A stretch of 10,330 nt of DNA, taken from Candidatus Stahliibacteriota bacterium. Its GTDB lineage: Bacteria; Hydrothermota; Tepidihabitantia; B3-TA06. Position 1 is the first letter of the stretch, and every line of letters starts with the position of its first letter. The DNA lies in the NCBI GenBank assembly GCA_030592225.1, contig JAUVJT010000065.1, positions 1 through 10,330 of the forward strand. The letters are read 5' to 3'. A program made the translations under genes and the position numbers. The notes under the pieces were generated by a model that was given only the letters and a program-made list of their open reading frames with translations, was not told the DNA's origin and did not search any database. Of the stretch, positions 7,287 through 10,330 are shown one piece after another.

Positions 7287-8423
7287 GTGAAACTACTGGA
7301 GTATCAAGCAAAGGAGTTTTTCGCAAAGGCCGGGATACCGGTTCCGCGGGAGAAACTGGTGCTTTCAGTTAACGAAGCACTATCCGCAGCCGGTGAGTTA
7401 GGCCTGCCCTGTGTGCTCAAAGCCCAGGTGGGCGTGGGAGGACGCGGCAAGGCCGGAGGGGTGAAGTTAGCCAAAACAACCGACGAAGTCTCCTCTCACG
7501 CCGACGCCATCCTGGGTATGGACATCAAGGGCGAACGAGTGGAGCGTCTCCTTTGCTCAGAAGCAATCAACTTTACTGAGGAGTTTTACGCCTCAATCAC
7601 CACCGATCGCGCCAATCGCAGTATGGTTCTGATGGTTTCTGCTGCAGGCGGGGTGGATATCGAGCAGGTGGCTGCTCAAACCCCGAACAAGATTCTCAAG
7701 ATCTCGGTAGACCCTTTGCTTGGCCTTCAAACCTTCCAGACGCGGCGTGCCGCGATGTTCCTGTCCGACGATAAGGAAATCCAGAAACAAATCGCCGCAA
7801 TCCTGGCAAAGCTCTACCGCATGTACGTCTCTAATGATCTTTCCCTGGCCGAGATAAACCCGCTGGTACTCACCTCGGATAACCAGGTTATAGCCCTTGA
7901 CGCCAAGGTAATCATTGACGACAACGCAATGTTCCGCCATCCCAATTTCGAGGGCTACCGCATCCTCTCGGATGACGAAGTCCTGGAGCAGGAGGCCAAG
8001 CAACACGGGCTTTCCTACATCAAGCTTTCCGGCAAGGTGGGCTGCATCGTGAACGGGGCGGGATTGGCCATGGCCACCATGGATCTCATCAAGCGCTACG
8101 GCGGCGAGCCTGCAAATTTCCTGGACGTGGGCGGTTCTTCCTCGCCCGATAAGATGCTGGTCGCAATCGATCTGGTTACCCGCGACCCTGGTGTACGCTC
8201 CATCTTCGTCAACATCTTCGGCGGCATCACCCGGTGCGACGACATCGCCTCCGGATTGCTTCAAGCCGCCAAGGACGCCCCCCTCACATTACCCGTGGTC
8301 GTTCGTCTCACCGGCACCAACGAAGTCGAAGCGCACAAGATACTTGAGGGAACCAGCTTTATCCCCGCATCCGACATGGCCGACGGGGCACGCAAGGCAA
8401 TCGAGCAGGCGGGAGGTAGTTGA
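7287..8423 (+). CDS. sucC: Succinyl-CoA ligase beta subunit (ATP-grasp)
   Basis: This subunit binds nucleotide and succinate in the heteromeric enzyme that interconverts succinyl-CoA + NDP + Pi with succinate + CoA + NTP. It is 378 residues long, close to the 388 of E. coli. The GTG start gives VKLLEYQAKEFF, matching the usual LHEYQAKELF beginning. The nucleotide-binding loop GGRGKAGG is at 51-58. The Mg-binding residues Glu189 and Asn191 (EINPL) and Asp205 (LDAKV) keep the spacing of E. coli Glu197/Asn199/Asp213. The C-terminal ligase domain carries NGAGLAMATMD, NFLDVGG and FGGITRCDDIA. I cannot decide between ADP and GDP preference. It is the first gene of the operon. It is unusual in not being followed directly by sucD: a membrane protein gene begins one base after its stop. 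Confidence 0.95.
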   Translation: MKLLEYQAKEFFAKAGIPVPREKLVLSVNEALSAAGELGLPCVLKAQVGVGGRGKAGGVKLAKTTDEVSSHADAILGMDIKGERVERLLCSEAINFTEEFYASITTDRANRSMVLMVSAAGGVDIEQVAAQTPNKILKISVDPLLGLQTFQTRRAAMFLSDDKEIQKQIAAILAKLYRMYVSNDLSLAEINPLVLTSDNQVIALDAKVIIDDNAMFRHPNFEGYRILSDDEVLEQEAKQHGLSYIKLSGKVGCIVNGAGLAMATMDLIKRYGGEPANFLDVGGSSSPDKMLVAIDLVTRDPGVRSIFVNIFGGITRCDDIASGLLQAAKDAPLTLPVVVRLTGTNEVEAHKILEGTSFIPASDMADGARKAIEQAGGS

Positions 8424-8424
8424 T

Positions 8425-9039
8425 ATGGCAAAGCGCTTTAACGACGAGGACCTCAAGCGGACAAAAGAAGCGCTTCGAGAACAGGGCGCGGAATGCAAAA
8501 ACTTCAAGCCGGACACCGTTAAGTTCCTTCTGGTGGAGTACGAGAAGTGTCACGAGAAGGCAGTCCACTATGATCGTCTTTCATGGATAGTAGGAGCGTT
8601 CATTGTCGGCGCTTCTTCTCTGGTGACCGCATTGGGCTTACGCCTCAACGGTGCAAACGGCCTGGAAACTTTCTTGAAACGTACGCCTTTGGCTATACTT
8701 GCAATCGTACTTCTCGTAGCATGGTGGCTTATATACGAACGTAACCGGGGATGGGTGGAGATATTAAACGAGCGTATAAAGGACATAGAGCGCGCCTTGG
8801 GGATATACGGGATTGGCGGCTATCTTTCGGTTGGCTCACAACAGAAAGGAATGTGGCGTGAGAATCTGGAACGTATTGCATTGACCGAAAAGCTTAAGTT
8901 TCCTCCCGGAAACGGCAGCACCTTCCATATGGGTAGTTGGCCAATGCATCTGGTCGTAAAGCTTCTGGTCATTGTACTATCCGTCTTGGCCGCTATCCTA
9001 TGGGTGTTCCCGCTTATCCAGGAGTTTTTGATTCCATGA
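8425..9039 (+). CDS. Three-TM membrane protein of unknown function between sucC and sucD
   Basis: The protein has 204 residues and starts at ATG 8425, one base after the sucC stop. GGAGGT (8412-8417) lies seven bases upstream; longer versions of this frame only shadow sucC. The N-terminal 50 residues are charged and helical. Hydrophobic segments lie at about 53-72, 87-104 and 175-197. Between TM2 and TM3 is a soluble stretch with an amphipathic helix (RNRGWVEILNERIKDIERAL, 107-126). The two-TM core followed by an R-I-x-x-I-E helix recalls SLATT-like and other uncharacterised small membrane proteins, but I cannot assign a family. There is no signal peptide and no catalytic motif. Its stop overlaps the sucD start by four bases, so it is co-translated with both ligase subunits. 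A membrane anchor or regulator of the ligase is a hypothesis; a passenger gene is the alternative. Confidence 0.85.
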   Translation: MAKRFNDEDLKRTKEALREQGAECKNFKPDTVKFLLVEYEKCHEKAVHYDRLSWIVGAFIVGASSLVTALGLRLNGANGLETFLKRTPLAILAIVLLVAWWLIYERNRGWVEILNERIKDIERALGIYGIGGYLSVGSQQKGMWRENLERIALTEKLKFPPGNGSTFHMGSWPMHLVVKLLVIVLSVLAAILWVFPLIQEFLIP

Positions 9040-9941
9040 GCATTTTTGTAGATAACGACACGCGGCTCCTGGTTCAGGGCATCACCGGACGCGACGGGCT
9101 GTTCCACGCCATGCAGATGAGGGATTACGGCACCCAGGTCGCAGGCGGCGTTACCCCTGGTAAGGGCGGCCAGACGGTAGAGGGATTTCCAATATTCAAT
9201 TCCATGCACGAGGCGGTGGCCAAGACCGACGCCAACACATCAATAGTTTTTGTTCCGGTACAGTTCGCCTCCGATGCAATCATCGAGGCTGCCGACGCAG
9301 GCATCAAGCTCGTCGTCTGCATTACCGAAGGCCTGCCGGTTCTTGATATGCTTAAGGCAGTGAGTTATCTCGATAAGAAGGGAACAAAACTTATCGGCCC
9401 CAACTGCCCGGGCGTTATCTCACCTGGAAAATCAAAGGTCGGCATCCTGCCCGGTCACATCTTCCGTGAAGGCAATATCGGCGTCGTGTCCCGGTCCGGG
9501 ACCCTGACCTACGAGCTGGTGAGTCATATCACGAATGCGGGCATGGGGCAGTCAACCTGTGTGGGCATCGGCGGCGACCCAATTATCGGCTCTAACTTCC
9601 TGGACGTTCTCCGTCTGTTCAGGGATGACCCCCAGACCGAGGCTGTCGTTTTGGTTGGCGAGATAGGCGGTTGTGACGAGGAGGAGGCGGCAAAATTCAT
9701 CCGGCAGAAACACAGTAAACCCGCGGCAAAGTTCGTCCAGCAGGAACTCGGCAAACCCGCGGTGGCGTTTATTGCCGGTCGCACCGCGCCCAGGGGTAAG
9801 CGCATGGGACACGCCGGAGCCATCATTTCCGGGTCGTCGGGCACCGCTGAAGAAAAGGTGGCGGCGCTCACCGCGGCAGGCATCCCGGTTGCGGATGAGC
9901 CGGCTCAAATCGCTCAATTGCTAAAGGAAAAACTCGCATGA
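9036..9941 (+). CDS. sucD: Succinyl-CoA ligase alpha subunit (phosphohistidine, CoA-binding)
   Basis: This is the alpha partner of SucC. It binds CoA in the N-terminal Rossmann domain (about 1-145, with VQGITGRDG and GGVTPGKGGQ) and carries the phosphorylated histidine. His259 in RMGHAGAIISG matches E. coli His246, and Glu209 in GEIGG matches Glu208. The protein has 301 residues against 289 in E. coli. The extra 12 fall between Glu209 and His259, where residues 218-229 and 230-241 are tandem copies (AAKFIRQKHSKP / AAKFVQQELGKP). All catalytic motifs are otherwise intact, so it is probably active. Its ATG overlaps the preceding TGA (ATGA), and AGGAG lies eleven bases upstream. Its own stop overlaps korD in the same way. 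Confidence 0.96.
   Translation: MSIFVDNDTRLLVQGITGRDGLFHAMQMRDYGTQVAGGVTPGKGGQTVEGFPIFNSMHEAVAKTDANTSIVFVPVQFASDAIIEAADAGIKLVVCITEGLPVLDMLKAVSYLDKKGTKLIGPNCPGVISPGKSKVGILPGHIFREGNIGVVSRSGTLTYELVSHITNAGMGQSTCVGIGGDPIIGSNFLDVLRLFRDDPQTEAVVLVGEIGGCDEEEAAKFIRQKHSKPAAKFVQQELGKPAVAFIAGRTAPRGKRMGHAGAIISGSSGTAEEKVAALTAAGIPVADEPAQIAQLLKEKLA
9687..9758 (+). repeat. 36-bp in-frame tandem duplication inside sucD
   Basis: Units 9687-9722 and 9723-9758 both start GCGGCAAA and end AAACCC. They match at 29 of 36 positions by my count. The unit is exactly 12 codons, so the frame is kept. Each copy encodes AAKF(I/V), then a short polar helix ending in K-P. The GCGG after the second unit begins a third copy that breaks off at once. 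The divergence shows the duplication is not a fresh slippage event. Confidence 0.9.
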
Positions 9942-10189
9942 AACTTAAACGCAAGGACTTTCCCCTCACCACCGTAGAAGAACCGAAGGGATTCATTCAC
10001 ATCTACAAAGATTTGTGCAAGGGCTGCGATATATGCGTTATGATGTGTCCCAAGGATATTCTGGCACTGGGTGATGACCTTAAGGTACACGTGGTCAACC
10101 CCAAGGACTGCATCGTATGTCAGTTATGCGAGTGGCATTGTCCGGATTTTGCCATCTTTATCGAGAAGAAGGAGAAGGTCAAGAAATGA
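9938..10189 (+). CDS. korD: 2-oxoglutarate:ferredoxin oxidoreductase delta subunit (2x[4Fe-4S] ferredoxin)
   Basis: This 83-residue bacterial-type ferredoxin subunit has two C-x2-C-x2-C-x3-C-P cluster motifs: Cys27/30/33/37 and Cys58/61/64/68. It would pass electrons between the thiamine-diphosphate core of the oxidoreductase and free ferredoxin. The short basic N-terminus and the FIHIYKDLCKGC context are typical of delta subunits of 2-oxoacid:ferredoxin oxidoreductases. The 2-oxoglutarate assignment rests on the neighbours sucCD and the following alpha subunit; the sequence alone would also fit a 2-oxoisovalerate-type enzyme. The start overlaps the sucD stop (ATGA) with an AAAGGA site nine bases upstream, and its stop overlaps korA in the same way. 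Confidence 0.9.
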   Translation: MKLKRKDFPLTTVEEPKGFIHIYKDLCKGCDICVMMCPKDILALGDDLKVHVVNPKDCIVCQLCEWHCPDFAIFIEKKEKVKK

Positions 10190-10330
10190 GAAAGCTTGTT
10201 TCGGGCAACGAAGCCTGTGCAGAAGGTGCCATCCGCGCCGGGATACGTTTCTTCGGAGGGTATCCCATCACCCCTTCCACCGAGATTGCCGAACACATGG
10301 CCGAGGAGCTTCCCCGGACAGGCGGAGTGT
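10186..10330 (+). CDS. korA: 2-oxoglutarate:ferredoxin oxidoreductase alpha subunit (3' partial)
   Basis: Only the first 48 codons are in the window. They read GNEACAEGAIRAG followed by FFGGYPITPSTEIAE. This is the conserved opening of the pyrimidine-binding alpha subunit of 2-oxoacid:ferredoxin oxidoreductases (GNEA...YPITPS..). The enzyme converts 2-oxoglutarate and CoA to succinyl-CoA and CO2 with ferredoxin reduction, or runs in reverse in reductive carbon fixation. ATG 10186 overlaps the korD stop by four bases, with an AAGG site about seven bases upstream. The TPP-binding beta subunit and perhaps gamma would be expected just downstream. Confidence 0.92.
   Translation, partial: MRKLVSGNEACAEGAIRAGIRFFGGYPITPSTEIAEHMAEELPRTGGV

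Noticed and set aside
7593..8264. A 223-codon minus-strand open frame opposite sucC
   Set aside because: The + strand encodes an intact, motif-complete SucC; the antisense translation has no recognisable domain.
8191..8424. An N-terminal extension of the membrane protein frame into sucC
   Set aside because: The extension is a frame shadow of the conserved sucC 3' end; ATG 8425 has a well-placed GGAGGT and begins a natural protein.
1..10330. CRISPR arrays, insertion sequences, tRNA or rRNA genes
   Set aside because: No spaced direct repeats, transposase frames, terminal inverted repeats or cloverleaf/rRNA-like sequences were seen on either strand.

Overview
The window looks like a bacterial chromosome segment from an uncultured lineage of the FCB/WOR-3 (Stahlbacteria)-like kind. 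This placement is an inference from gene content: secreted proteins ending in a FlgD-like / type IX-like C-terminal sorting domain, a gingipain-type (C25) cysteine protease, and a succinyl-CoA ligase plus 2-oxoacid:ferredoxin oxidoreductase cluster. No rRNA or other phylogenetic marker is present, so the phylum is not proven. All genes are on the + strand and coding density is high.

Region A (1-7080) is a cell-envelope or secretion block. It starts inside a large secreted protein (3-2162, 5' end missing) built from CARDB-like beta-sandwich repeats around a Gly/aromatic-rich domain, with a C-terminal sorting domain. After a good sigma70-type promoter (2188-2215) come two translationally coupled genes. 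The first is a small exported protein with a helical TPR-like N-terminus and a TolB-like six-bladed propeller (2253-3383). The second is a 1204-residue gingipain-family protease (3395-7009) with signal peptide, propeptide, C25 catalytic domain (His452/Cys487), Ig-like domain, four tandem Hydin/choice-of-anchor-D-like repeats and a sorting domain. A perfect 13-bp-stem intrinsic terminator (7042-7080) closes the block.

Region B (7081-7286) is a short regulatory gap. It holds small inverted repeats, a 10-bp palindrome and a second TTGACA promoter whose -35 context (AGCTTGACA) and 16-nt spacer match the first one.

Region C (7287-10330, running off the end) is a tightly packed metabolic operon: sucC, an unrecognised three-TM membrane protein gene, sucD, korD (2x[4Fe-4S] ferredoxin subunit) and the start of korA. 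The last three junctions are 4-base ATGA overlaps. Succinyl-CoA ligase and 2-oxoglutarate:ferredoxin oxidoreductase catalyse adjacent steps (2-oxoglutarate - succinyl-CoA - succinate) of an oxidative or reductive TCA pathway that uses ferredoxin.

The most notable points are the membrane protein gene wedged between sucC and sucD, and a diverged 36-bp in-frame tandem duplication in sucD. The duplication adds exactly 12 residues between two catalytic residues, relative to the E. coli spacing.
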